Source: CAZCAC01 sp964496575
GTDB lineage: Bacteria; Planctomycetota; UBA1135; GCA-002686595
Length of the DNA: 64,000 bases
Reading direction: 5' to 3'
Assembly (NCBI GenBank): GCA_964496575.1
Contig: CAZCAC010000032.1
Location: forward strand, 1-64,000
The translations under genes and the position numbers were made by a program. This document shows, in pieces, positions 1-8,299 of this stretch (its first letter is position 1; each line of letters opens with the position of its first letter). Below the pieces are notes generated by a model. It saw nothing but the letters and a program-made list of their open reading frames with translations. It had not been told where the DNA came from and ran no database searches.

Positions 1-1
1 C

Positions 2-226
2 CCCAGCGGGGAGCCGCGCGAAGCCAGCGCGCAGCTGGCTGAGAGCGGAGCGCGGACCGAGCAGCAGGTCCTCCTGGAGGAGGAGATCACGCGGCTGAAC
101 GACGTGGCCAGCGGGCTGAACCTGCGTCTGGTGGCCGAGTGCGAGGAGAACCAGCGGCTCCGGGCGGAGCTGCGCAATCGCTTCCGCAACCTGAAGAGAG
201 CCCTCGGTCCGAAGCGTCCGGAGTGA
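2..226 (+). CDS. C-terminal end of a coiled-coil protein (5' partial)
   Basis: An open frame runs from the window edge to a TGA at 224-226 and gives 74 residues with no stop. The composition is rich in Glu, Arg, Leu and Gln (for example EEEITRLNDVA and ENQRLRAELRNR) with heptad-like Leu spacing, so a coiled coil or long amphipathic helix is likely. It ends in a basic tail (KRALGPKRPE). The start lies upstream of the window and no family can be named. Its stop codon lies inside the left arm of a large inverted repeat that separates it from nfo. Confidence 0.6.
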   Translation, partial: PSGEPREASAQLAESGARTEQQVLLEEEITRLNDVASGLNLRLVAECEENQRLRAELRNRFRNLKRALGPKRPE

Positions 227-305
227 GGGCACGATCCGCCGCCACTCTCGGACGGTTCGGCTCGGTCGGGCTGTTCGAGAGTGGCGGCGGATCGTACCCT
301 CACTC
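221..305. repeat. 30-bp near-perfect inverted repeat between two genes
   Basis: Left arm 221-250 and right arm 276-305 are reverse complements with a single mismatch, separated by a 25-base loop. The left arm contains the stop codon of the upstream gene. The right arm ends three bases before the ATG of nfo, so a folded transcript would hold the nfo initiation region in a hairpin. It could be a terminator (no U-run is seen), a mobile palindromic repeat, or a translational control element. Confidence 0.75.
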
Positions 306-308
306 CGT

Positions 309-1175
309 ATGGGACGTCGTACCCCGAAGAAGCGTCGCCTCTGCCTCGGCTCCCACCTGTCGGTCGCCGGCGGAGTCTCCAACGCGGTCGCCGAGGCGAT
401 CGAGCTGGAGCTGGAGAGCCTCCAGCTCTTCACCAAGAACGCCAGCCGCTGGGAGCAGAAGCCGACCGATCCGGAGGAAGTGGATCGCTTCCTCGGGCTG
501 CGGGACGAGTGGGGGCGGGAGAAGCCGGTGGTCAGCCACGATTCCTACCTGATCAACCTGGCCAGCGGTGACCCGGAGCTGTGGGAGAAGTCGTTCGCGG
601 CGCTCAGCGACGAGCTCGAGCGGGCGCGGATCCTCGAGCTCGAGGGGGTGGTGATGCACCCTGGAGCGCACAAGGGCGACGGGGTCGACGAGGGGTTGCA
701 GCGGGTCGCCGAGGGAATCCGGCGGATCCTAGACGAGGCTCCCGACGGGAAGACGCGCTTCCTCCTGGAGAATACGGCCGGTGGGGGGACGACGCTGGGG
801 CGCTCGTTCGCCGAGCTTGGACGCCTGCTCGAGCTGATCGACGCCCCGGAGCGGATGGGGGTCTGCCTCGACACCTGCCACATGTTCGCCGCCGGGTACG
901 ACATCCGCCGGCCGAAGGGGTACGAGGCGATGATCGAGGAGCTCGAGCGGCTGATCGGCTCAGATAAGGTGCGCTGCTGGCACTTCAACGACTCGAAGGG
1001 GGCCTGCGGGAGCCACCTCGACCGGCACCAGCACATCGGCCAGGGGGAGCTCGGCAAGGCGCCCTTCCGCCGGATCCTCGCCGACGAGCGCTTCTTCGGA
1101 GTGCCGAAGATCCTGGAGACGCCGAAGAAGGACGAGATGGACAAGGTGAACCTGAAGGTGCTGAACGGTCTCTAG
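309..1175 (+). CDS. nfo: Endonuclease IV (apurinic/apyrimidinic endonuclease)
   Basis: A 288-residue TIM-barrel AP endonuclease that cleaves DNA 5' to abasic sites in base excision repair, in the cytoplasm. The trinuclear zinc-site motifs are all recognisable in order: GSHLSVAGG near residues 14-22, the VSHDSYLINLA histidine, VMHPGAHKG, the LLENTAGG glutamate, CLDTCHMFAAGYD, WHFNDSK, DRHQHIGQGELG and finally LETPKK. Length is normal for the family. The ATG at 309 is three bases after a large inverted repeat and no clear Shine-Dalgarno lies outside it. The first ten residues (RRTPKKRR) are basic and longer than usual. Confidence 0.95.
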   Translation: MGRRTPKKRRLCLGSHLSVAGGVSNAVAEAIELELESLQLFTKNASRWEQKPTDPEEVDRFLGLRDEWGREKPVVSHDSYLINLASGDPELWEKSFAALSDELERARILELEGVVMHPGAHKGDGVDEGLQRVAEGIRRILDEAPDGKTRFLLENTAGGGTTLGRSFAELGRLLELIDAPERMGVCLDTCHMFAAGYDIRRPKGYEAMIEELERLIGSDKVRCWHFNDSKGACGSHLDRHQHIGQGELGKAPFRRILADERFFGVPKILETPKKDEMDKVNLKVLNGL

Positions 1176-1214
1176 TGCCGCAAATCGTCGACGCGGCGAG
1201 GGAATCGCGGCGCA

Positions 1215-1230
1215 CTTGACCGCTGTCAAG
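1215..1230. promoter_or_regulatory. CRP/FNR-family-type palindrome upstream of hcp
   Basis: The perfect palindrome CTTGAC-CGCT-GTCAAG lies about 145 bases before the hcp ATG. The core TTGAC-N4-GTCAA resembles boxes bound by the FNR/DNR/HcpR branch of CRP-family regulators, which respond to oxygen or NO and are known to control hcp genes in other bacteria. No regulator gene of this type is in the window. The site itself is directly visible; its function is inferred. Confidence 0.6.
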
Positions 1231-1373
1231 GAGCGGGCCGCCCGTTCTGACGATACTCCGGGCGGGTGAGACGAGCGCGGTCCATCGGACGGCGCGCAGC
1301 TCGCCATCGATCTCTCAGCTCCGGATCTCCACCGCCGATCGGGCGGGTCTCAACCACCAACCAGGGATGAAGC

Positions 1374-2681
1374 ATGTACTGCAACCAGTGTGAACAAGTC
1401 TCGAAGGGCACCGCGTGCGTGGATCTCGGCATCTGCGGCAAGGACGAGGACGTGCAATCCCTGCAGGAGACCCTGCTCTACGGATTGAAGGGAATGGCCG
1501 CTTACGCTCACCACGCGCGGCGGCTGGGCAAGGTCGACGAAGAGGTAGACGCCTTCGTCGAGGAAGCGCTCTTCTCGACGGTCACCAACGTGAACTTCGA
1601 CATCGAGTCGCTCTTCGGCCTGGTGCTGGAGTGCGGCAAGCAGAACCTGCGCGTGATGCAGATGCTCGACGAGGGCCACGTCGAGACCTTCGGCCAGCCG
1701 GCGCCGGTGACGATCAAGGAAGGAACCCAGGCGGGCCCCGGGATCCTGGTCACCGGTCACGACATGGTCGACCTGAAGAACCTGCTCGAGCAGACCGAGG
1801 GCACCGGCGTCAAGGTCTATACCCACGGCGAGATGCTGCCGGCGCACATGTACCCCGAGCTGGCCAAGTACGAGCACCTGGCGGGCCACTTCGGCGACGC
1901 CTGGCAGAAGCAGAAGAAGGAGTTCGCCGCGTTCAACGGCCCCGTGCTGGCCACCACCAACTGCGTGCTGATCCCGCCGGACGAGTACAAGGGGCGCCTG
2001 TTCACCATGCGGGTGACCGCGGTTCCCGGCGCGACCTGCATCAAGAACGATGACTTCTCCGCGGTGATCGAGAGCGCCAAGCAGTGCGGCGATCTGCCCG
2101 AGAACGTGGTCAAGGAGTCGACGATCGGCTTCCACCACACCGTCTTGACCGGCCTCGCCGACAAGATCCTGGGCGCCGTCAAGGCCGGCAAGCTGAACCA
2201 CTTCTACCTGATCGGCGGCTGCGATGGCGCGGAGTCGGGGCGCAACGAGTTCACCGAATTCGCGGCGAACACTCCGCAGGACTCGGTCGTGCTGACGCTC
2301 GGCTGTGGCAAGTTCCGCATTCGCAACGAGGAATTCGGCACCATCGAGCTCGACGGCGTCGGCCCGGTTCCGCGCCTGCTCGACATGGGGCAGTGCAACG
2401 ACAGCTACGGCGCGATCCAGCTGGCGGTGGCTCTGGCCAACGCACTCGGCTGCGGCGTCAACGATCTGCCGCTGACGATCGTCTTGAGCTGGTTCGAGCA
2501 GAAGGCGGTCGCCGTGCTGCTCACCCTGCTCTACCTCGACGTCAAGGGGATCTACGTCGGTCCCAAGCCGCCGGCCTTCCTCTCGCCGAACGTCTTCAAG
2601 ATCCTGCAGGAGAAGTACGACCTGCGCCTCGCCGGCCCGGGCGCCCTGGCCGAGCTGGGGGCAGAGTTGGCTGGAGTCTGA
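1374..2681 (+). CDS. hcp: Hybrid cluster protein (hydroxylamine/NO reductase), short class
   Basis: Prismane or hybrid-cluster protein, which protects against nitrosative stress by reducing NO or hydroxylamine at a 4Fe-2O-2S cluster. The N-terminal cubane cluster motif is Cys3-x2-Cys6-x8-Cys15-x5-Cys21. Downstream hybrid-cluster signatures include TTNCVLIPP, GGCDGAE, LGCGKFR and DMGQCNDSYGA. At 435 residues it is about 110 shorter than the usual form of around 545, matching the class that lacks part of the N-terminal helical region. The start has an AGGG Shine-Dalgarno (ACCAGGGATGAAGCATG). It is monocistronic, with an FNR-like palindrome upstream and a very long hairpin overlapping its stop. 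No hcr reductase gene is adjacent. Confidence 0.95.
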   Translation: MYCNQCEQVSKGTACVDLGICGKDEDVQSLQETLLYGLKGMAAYAHHARRLGKVDEEVDAFVEEALFSTVTNVNFDIESLFGLVLECGKQNLRVMQMLDEGHVETFGQPAPVTIKEGTQAGPGILVTGHDMVDLKNLLEQTEGTGVKVYTHGEMLPAHMYPELAKYEHLAGHFGDAWQKQKKEFAAFNGPVLATTNCVLIPPDEYKGRLFTMRVTAVPGATCIKNDDFSAVIESAKQCGDLPENVVKESTIGFHHTVLTGLADKILGAVKAGKLNHFYLIGGCDGAESGRNEFTEFAANTPQDSVVLTLGCGKFRIRNEEFGTIELDGVGPVPRLLDMGQCNDSYGAIQLAVALANALGCGVNDLPLTIVLSWFEQKAVAVLLTLLYLDVKGIYVGPKPPAFLSPNVFKILQEKYDLRLAGPGALAELGAELAGV

Positions 2682-2801
2682 AATACCGAACCGAAATACC
2701 GAACCAGGTTCACTTTCACACACTTGTGGCACTGGACGGGCGAAGCCCGTCCAGTGCCACAAGTGTGTGAAAGTGAACCTGGTTCGGTATTTTGTATTTC
2801 A
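2679..2801. repeat. Perfect 48-bp-arm hairpin between convergent genes
   Basis: Arms 2694-2741 and 2745-2792 are exact reverse complements around a 3-base GAA loop. Outside them TGAAATAC (2679-2686) pairs again with GTATTTCA (2794-2801), so the hcp stop TGA pairs with the stop of the opposite-strand gene. A short direct repeat (AAATACCGAACC) is present on the left. It probably stops transcription from both sides. Length and perfection far exceed a normal terminator, and its A+T-richer base composition differs from its surroundings, so it may be a mobile palindromic element. Confidence 0.85.
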
Positions 2802-4424
2802 GATCTTCTTCAGCACGAAGTCCTTCCAGACCCGCTCCATCTCGTCGAGATCGACCCCGGCGAAGGCGGTGTCCAGCGCCTTCTCGAGATCGGAGGTCGA
2901 GGCCAGGGTCTTGTAGTAGACGTCGAGGATGTCGTTCCAGCCGTCGTTCCAGTCCGGGCACTTCTTCCTGCCGGTGCGCAGGAAGAACACGAAGGACCAG
3001 CCCTGAGCGTAGCAGTCGCCCCGCGACCTGCCGAGGTCGTTCTGGCCGTAGTACTCGGCGTGGGTGAACTTGATCAGGCGGTCGAGCGGGACGTGTTTGG
3101 GCCCGTTCTTGTCGCCCCGGATCAGCTCCTGGATACGCATGATCCGCTTCTCGTTTCGGTCGAGCTTGAGGCGCTTGTGCTTGTACTCGTACCCGCCGAA
3201 GAAGTCCGCGGTACCCTCGTTGTACCAGTCGTGCGGGGCGAGGCCGCCGTAGAGGTAGTGGATGTACTGGTGGAAGGCCTCGTGAGCCAGCGTGCCGAAG
3301 GTGTTGCGGCGGCCGCCGCCCATCTGGTCATCGTAGAGGACCAGTTCCTCGGTCACCGGCCACCAGTATCCGGCCGAGCCCGCCGGTCCGCCGTATTCGC
3401 GGTACTCGGACTCCTTGCCGCAGACCCGGACGATGCTGCAGACAGAACGGTCCCGCGGCGTGTACTTGCTGACCGTGGTGGGCGGGGCCTCGACGACCTC
3501 TCCCTCCTCTTCCTCCTTCCCCTCGCGCGCCGCTTTCGCCTCCTCGGCACGCTTCTTCTCCCCCTCCAGCCGCAATCGCTCCGCCTCGTCGAAGGAGACG
3601 ACCTCGTCGAAGAGCTTGCGGTACGCTTCGAGCCGCTCCTTCACCTCCTTCAGGAACTCCCGGTCCTTGGTGTTGGAGAGGATGAAGTAGTGCGGTGTCT
3701 CGTGGACCTCCCATCCCGGGGTGCGCTCCGCCTCGGCGTGCAGCTCTGCGCGCTTCTGGGTGCGCAGCGGGCTCTCTCCGTCAACTGCCGCGGTGAGCTC
3801 GAGCTTCTCCACCTTCACGGGCTTGAACGACTTGGCCATCTTCTTGAAGGCGCTCTCGTACTTCTTCCACTTCTTCCGGTCCGCCGGGCCGATGAAGACC
3901 GCCGCGACGTCGACGTCCTCGTGCAGCTTGTAGACCATCGCGTAGACGTTGAACTCGATCCCTTCCCGCATTCCCTTGATGAGGTACTCGACCGACGGGA
4001 CCTTGCTGATCTTGGTCTCCTTCTCCTTGTCGACGCGATAGCCGGTGCCCTGCCGGATCGAGGCCTTCACCCAGTCCATCAGGTTCTCCGCCTTGCCCGC
4101 CTGCCGGATGGCGTCCTTGGCGCTCGCCACCTCGGCCACGGGCCGACGGTCGAACTTGATCAGGAACGCGTCCAGCCACAGCACCGTTTGGGGCCCGATG
4201 TTGATGCGATTGTTCTGGGGCGGCGTGTACTTGCCGATCAGGTTCGCGTCGATCGCTTCCGGCGGGATGAAGTCCCAGTCCTTGGGCATCTTCACCTTGA
4301 AACCGAGGTCCGACGAGTCCTCGTAGTACTTGCCCACCTTGGGGGCCTGGGCGTTCGCGTCGACGACGCCCACGAAGAGAACGGCGAGCAGCAGGAGAAA
4401 CGAGCGCAGCGTGGCAGTTGTCAT
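2799..4424 (-). CDS. Exported HExxH metallopeptidase-like protein (DUF1570-like)
   Basis: 541 residues from the ATG at 4424, preceded by a GAGG-type Shine-Dalgarno; the open frame extends further upstream but without signal-peptide character. An N-terminal signal peptide (hydrophobic LLLLAVLFVGVV, likely cleavage after ANA) is followed by a region of about 200 residues, then an Ala/Glu/Lys-rich helical stretch. A gluzincin-type domain carries HEAFH at about 381-385 and a downstream NEGTAD glutamate near 403, the expected zinc ligands. The pattern fits planctomycete DUF1570-type putative peptidases. Substrate is unknown. The exported location is inferred from the signal. It is convergent with hcp across the long hairpin. 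Confidence 0.75.
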   Translation of the reverse strand: MTTATLRSFLLLLAVLFVGVVDANAQAPKVGKYYEDSSDLGFKVKMPKDWDFIPPEAIDANLIGKYTPPQNNRINIGPQTVLWLDAFLIKFDRRPVAEVASAKDAIRQAGKAENLMDWVKASIRQGTGYRVDKEKETKISKVPSVEYLIKGMREGIEFNVYAMVYKLHEDVDVAAVFIGPADRKKWKKYESAFKKMAKSFKPVKVEKLELTAAVDGESPLRTQKRAELHAEAERTPGWEVHETPHYFILSNTKDREFLKEVKERLEAYRKLFDEVVSFDEAERLRLEGEKKRAEEAKAAREGKEEEEGEVVEAPPTTVSKYTPRDRSVCSIVRVCGKESEYREYGGPAGSAGYWWPVTEELVLYDDQMGGGRRNTFGTLAHEAFHQYIHYLYGGLAPHDWYNEGTADFFGGYEYKHKRLKLDRNEKRIMRIQELIRGDKNGPKHVPLDRLIKFTHAEYYGQNDLGRSRGDCYAQGWSFVFFLRTGRKKCPDWNDGWNDILDVYYKTLASTSDLEKALDTAFAGVDLDEMERVWKDFVLKKI

Positions 4425-4744
4425 CTCAACCTCTCGGGCGGAATTCTGAAGGGGCGTCCGGAAGGCGAAGGGCCACGACCGGGAACCATCGGGGGATCGC
4501 GGTGGTGCCTGCCGCCCCTGGTCTGGCTCCACATCTGAGCACGCCTCGCCGGGAACCTGCAAGCCTCTCCGCGCGGGCGACGCGTGCGCCTTCGCACGAC
4601 GCCACCCTCGGGGACGGGAACGCATCAGGAACGGCGTTATTGACGCTGATGTTGGAGAAACTGACCCGAAAGCCGCCCGTTCGGGTTGAGTTCGAGCCCT
4701 CCGTCGGGCCGCCGGATCGAGCAGCGCCTGCGCCGCGCCTCTCG
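4425..4744. other. Intergenic stretch of about 320 bp
   Basis: No credible gene is present; open frames here are shadows or extensions of neighbours. A weak inverted repeat (ACCCGAA at 4664-4670 and TTCGGGT at 4680-4686) lies downstream of the gene ending at 4745 and could be a minor terminator stem without a U-run. The promoter of the peptidase gene starting at 4424 should lie here, but no clear -35/-10 pair is visible. Confidence 0.4.
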
Positions 4745-6583
4745 CTACAGCTCGATCCGGAGCAGCTCCCCGGGTCGAGCTTCCCCGCTCCAGCGGAGAC
4801 TGCCGTCCGCGTCGACGATCGTGCAGGGAATGGACTCGGCCTCGGTCGGCACGAACACGGTGAAGCGCCCCTCGGCATCGAGCCTCGTCCGGCAGAGCTT
4901 CTCCGCGGCCCCTCCGGGGAGGTTCGGAGGAAGGGCCGCGAAGGTCAGCGCGTCGAGGTCCTCCAAGTCCGGGCCGACGAGCTGGCCCGACAGCTGCGCA
5001 CCGGGCCGCACCCACGGCCGGCAGATGGTCCGGTCCGCCTCGTCGACGGCGAGGTCCTCGCTCGCGAAGTAGCCGGCGCCGGGGTAGCAGAGGACGAGGC
5101 GGTGGCGGCCGGCCGGTACGTCCCAGATCTCGTAGGGCGGCCAGTTCCAGCTTCCATCCCACGAGCGGTCGCGCTCGAGATCCACCAGGACCCAGCTACA
5201 GCCGGCGTTGTGGAGCTCCGCTTCGAGCCCGGCCAGCCGCGGTCGAACGATCACCTCGCCGGTCGGCTCCATCCAGATCTCCACGGAGCGGCCGTCCACC
5301 GGAACGCGAGTCTCCGGCGAGAGCCCGAGGGTCCGGTGACAGGCGACGACGCTGGCGAGGCCGTCCCAGTCGATGCCGACGGTGAACGATCCGTCCCACG
5401 TCGTCATGACCTGCGCCGTGGCCTCGACCGAGATGTCGCGGTTCTCCGTGACGAGGTAGGCCGATACCAGAGCTTCCGGCACTCCCTGGCCGGACGCATC
5501 CAGCACGCGCCCGTGAAGCACCCGGGAGTCATCGGCCTCCCGCAGCTCGACGCGAAGCCTCTCCTGGTCCGGTGCAATGGTCACGACCCTGGAGTCGAAG
5601 CCCGGCTTGGAGAAGCACGCCTCCACCTCGACGCGCGGCAGGAGCAGGTCGGCGATTCCCGCCTCGTCGCAGGTCAGCGCCTGGAACACGTTCCCCATGG
5701 CCTCCTCGCACGCGAGCCGGAACTTCACCTCGGGGATCGCGCGACCATCCTCCTCCACCACCTCGATGTGCAGGAGCCGGCCGTCGACCCGGATCTCGAC
5801 CCCGCGCGCCGAGATCGCCTCCGCCCAGTCGAACGCCTCCTGGTGGACCGCGTTCTCGCCGCGGAACACGGTGTACTCGAGCGCACCGATGGGGGGGGCA
5901 CGCCGGGTCGGCGCCGAGAACTCGCCGTTCTCCGCGACCGTGGCGATTCCGTAGAAGAGACTACTTCGGCCGGAAGCGCCACGGCTACTGATCGAGACGT
6001 GCCAGGCGATCGTGCGCTCGTCGGGCAAGGGAACGTCGGTCACCACCCGGCCCTTCAGCTCGTGCTTCTCCGGGATCAGGATGCGAATGCGCTCCGCCCT
6101 CTCGACGGAGTAGGCTCCGATCGTGCCGCGAGCCTCGGGATCCGTGACGTGAACGAGGAGCCAGTGACTCGTCATCGGCAACATCACCTCGGCGAGTCCG
6201 GCCTCGTCGGTCCTTCCCCCCGGGATGGCACCCTCTTGCTCCTCCAGCACCACCACCACGTCGAGGTTCGGGCAGGGGGCGAGCCGCTCCTCCGAGAGGA
6301 TCTCGAGGGTGACCGGCGAGAGCTGCGGATCCTCGTCCGGGAGAGCCGACTCCTCCACCTCGGGGGCTTCCGGCTCCGGGGAGGAGAGGTCCTCTCTCGG
6401 TTCTGTCCCCTCGCCGAGCTCCGGCGCGGTCAGCGAACCGACGTCATCCGGCGAGCGCGGGGCGAACAGGACGTCCGCGCTCACCACGACGGGAGGTCGC
6501 GGCGTCCGCGGTCGCAGAGCGATCACCAGGAGAACGAGACCGGCCAGCGCCAAGATGCCGATGACCTTCTTGTTCACTCTCAT
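4745..6583 (-). CDS. Membrane-anchored protein with carboxypeptidase-regulatory-like repeats
   Basis: 612 residues. A short basic N-terminus and one TM segment (GILALAGLVLLVIAL, about 8-23) are followed by a Pro/Glu/Asp-rich linker (about 45-90) and then repeated beta-sandwich units. Typical phrases of CarboxypepD_reg/Cna-B-like domains are visible, for example GGRTDEAGLAEV, LKGRVV, LHGRVLDASGQGVPEALV and DVPAGRHRLVL. The large part should be outside the cytoplasmic membrane. No catalytic motif is seen. It starts 12 bases after the stop of the preceding lipoprotein gene, so it is probably the last gene of the ABC-transport operon, though a functional link is unproven. Confidence 0.6.
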   Translation of the reverse strand: MRVNKKVIGILALAGLVLLVIALRPRTPRPPVVVSADVLFAPRSPDDVGSLTAPELGEGTEPREDLSSPEPEAPEVEESALPDEDPQLSPVTLEILSEERLAPCPNLDVVVVLEEQEGAIPGGRTDEAGLAEVMLPMTSHWLLVHVTDPEARGTIGAYSVERAERIRILIPEKHELKGRVVTDVPLPDERTIAWHVSISSRGASGRSSLFYGIATVAENGEFSAPTRRAPPIGALEYTVFRGENAVHQEAFDWAEAISARGVEIRVDGRLLHIEVVEEDGRAIPEVKFRLACEEAMGNVFQALTCDEAGIADLLLPRVEVEACFSKPGFDSRVVTIAPDQERLRVELREADDSRVLHGRVLDASGQGVPEALVSAYLVTENRDISVEATAQVMTTWDGSFTVGIDWDGLASVVACHRTLGLSPETRVPVDGRSVEIWMEPTGEVIVRPRLAGLEAELHNAGCSWVLVDLERDRSWDGSWNWPPYEIWDVPAGRHRLVLCYPGAGYFASEDLAVDEADRTICRPWVRPGAQLSGQLVGPDLEDLDALTFAALPPNLPGGAAEKLCRTRLDAEGRFTVFVPTEAESIPCTIVDADGSLRWSGEARPGELLRIEL

Positions 6584-6595
6584 CTCGGTGGGCCC

Positions 6596-8299
6596 CTATC
6601 TCCGCGGCTGCGAGGTCGCCGCCACCACCTGCTTGTCGACGAGGCGCATCTCCCGCAGCCGCCAGCGCTCCGCCTCCGCCTCCGCGCGCACCCGCCCGGT
6701 CACCTGGAGTGAGCGTTCGTGCACGTGCCCCCAGTGCTCGATCCGAGCCTGCAGCGTCCAGGTGCAGCGGCCGGCGATCGCCGTCGCGTCGATCCTCGAC
6801 GGCTCGAACTCGTCGAGCTCCACGGCGGTCACCCTCGTGCCCGCCCCGGTCGCCCACGGGCCGCGGATCTGGCCGCGCAGCTCGAGGTAGAGCTGCTCAA
6901 GCAGAGCGCCGTCGCTCGAACCGGCGAGCAAGGTGAGCGATTCTTCCTCGTCCTGCCTTCCGCAGGCGCGGTAGACGTTCTCGATCAGCGCGGCGAGGAC
7001 CTCGCGACCGCGTTCGGGGTTCGACTCATCGCCCGGAGCGTGGAAGTACCAGATCGTCGAGGCTCCAGTGGTCAAGGCGAGCAGCAACAGGGCGCCGCGC
7101 CGCCTTCCCCGGACCGCCGCGAAGCCCGCCAGCAGGACGCCGCCCACGGCGATCCAGAGGAGCCACCCGAGCGACGGTGCCTTCCCGGCGGCCACCTCCG
7201 CCGACGTCACCGGCGGCGCCTCGTGCGCCCAGCCCTGCCAGTGGATCCGCGTCCCGACCTCGGAGGTCGAGTAGCGCTTCGTCTCCTCGCCGCTGAGCAC
7301 GCTGATCACCTGGTCGGTTGCGTAGCGGCGCCACGGCGAGGCGTCGAAGGTGAGCTGGTCGATCGGCGAGTCGATCGGGTGCACGCTCAGCACGCCGACG
7401 AAACCGGTGGCGATAGGGATCGGCCGGTCGCCGGTGACCACGCCGCGCCGGATCGAGTCGCGAGTGAACCAACGGACGATCGTCTCGTCCGCGGGGAGCT
7501 CGCGATCGTCGGACCAGAGGAAGGCCTGGCCCTGGTACTCCTCGAGCAGCACCTCGCGTACCTGGTCCCGGTCGTCGCTGCCCAGCCGATCGGTGGTCGA
7601 GGTCTCCATCTCCTGGCCGAGCAACCAGCCGATCGACATCAACGGCAGCACCAGCTCGTGCCGCACATGGTCCGGCTCGATGTAGAGGTAGCTGAAGCCG
7701 GTCAGCGTCTCCTCGAGCGGGCGGACCAGGTAGATCTCCTCGCCGCCGTAGCCGACGAGGTCGTCCCCCTCGCGCGGCAGCAGCGGGTAGCGTTGCCGCT
7801 CCTGCCAGTAGACGCGCCCTCGACGGCCGCCCGCGACCTCGAACTCCGTGGTGATCGAGGTGCTGATGCTCTCGCGCCAGCAACCCCAGTCGATCAGGAT
7901 CGAGGCCTGCTCGGGATTCTCGATCGCGGGGTAGCGCATCCGCAGCGTGCCCTTCCACTCGAGGAGCTCGCCCGCGTTCAGTCCACGGCCCGGAGTGCGG
8001 TCGCCGCTCATCGAGGAGCTCTGGAGCGTGATCGTTCGCCCATCCCCGTCGTACAGGCGCGTGCCCTCCACCAGTCGCCGCTGGTACTGGGGGAAGGCGT
8101 CCTGCAGCTCGACGGGGTCGAACAGGCCGTTCCGGTCGGCAAAGACCCGCTGATTCAGCGCGACGTCGTCGTAGGTGAAGTAGACGATCAGCTCGGTCGA
8201 CTCGTCGATCAGCGTGAGGCGCGCCCGGTAGTTGCTGACCGGGTGCGGCCCCGGCGCGAGGTTCAGCGCGCAGCCGAGGAGGAGGGAGAGTCCGATCAA
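6596..8299 (-). CDS. Unknown lipoprotein with two TM segments, coupled to the ZnuA-like gene
   Basis: 567 residues from a TTG at 8299 that overlaps the upstream stop as TTGA. No ATG or GTG fits closer, and the TTG is followed at once by a lipoprotein signal (LSLLLGC, Cys10). The signal has no basic residue, which is unusual. A large extracytoplasmic region (about 20-370) is followed by two hydrophobic segments (about 375-395 and 402-419) split by RGRRRG, then a C-terminal domain of about 150 residues containing HWGHVHE, a possible metal-binding cluster. No family is recognised. Tight coupling to the binding-protein gene suggests an accessory role in metal transport. Confidence 0.6.
   Translation of the reverse strand: MIGLSLLLGCALNLAPGPHPVSNYRARLTLIDESTELIVYFTYDDVALNQRVFADRNGLFDPVELQDAFPQYQRRLVEGTRLYDGDGRTITLQSSSMSGDRTPGRGLNAGELLEWKGTLRMRYPAIENPEQASILIDWGCWRESISTSITTEFEVAGGRRGRVYWQERQRYPLLPREGDDLVGYGGEEIYLVRPLEETLTGFSYLYIEPDHVRHELVLPLMSIGWLLGQEMETSTTDRLGSDDRDQVREVLLEEYQGQAFLWSDDRELPADETIVRWFTRDSIRRGVVTGDRPIPIATGFVGVLSVHPIDSPIDQLTFDASPWRRYATDQVISVLSGEETKRYSTSEVGTRIHWQGWAHEAPPVTSAEVAAGKAPSLGWLLWIAVGGVLLAGFAAVRGRRRGALLLLALTTGASTIWYFHAPGDESNPERGREVLAALIENVYRACGRQDEEESLTLLAGSSDGALLEQLYLELRGQIRGPWATGAGTRVTAVELDEFEPSRIDATAIAGRCTWTLQARIEHWGHVHERSLQVTGRVRAEAEAERWRLREMRLVDKQVVAATSQPRR

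Noticed and set aside
2724..4538. 604-residue open frame on the plus strand opposite the HExxH peptidase
   Set aside because: It is rich in Val, Leu, Arg and Gly from reverse-complement codons, has no domain motif, and the opposite strand has a signal peptide and zinc motif.
4418..6712. 764-residue plus-strand open frame
   Set aside because: Shadow of the exported sandwich protein on the minus strand; high-GC reading gives long stopless frames with low-complexity composition.
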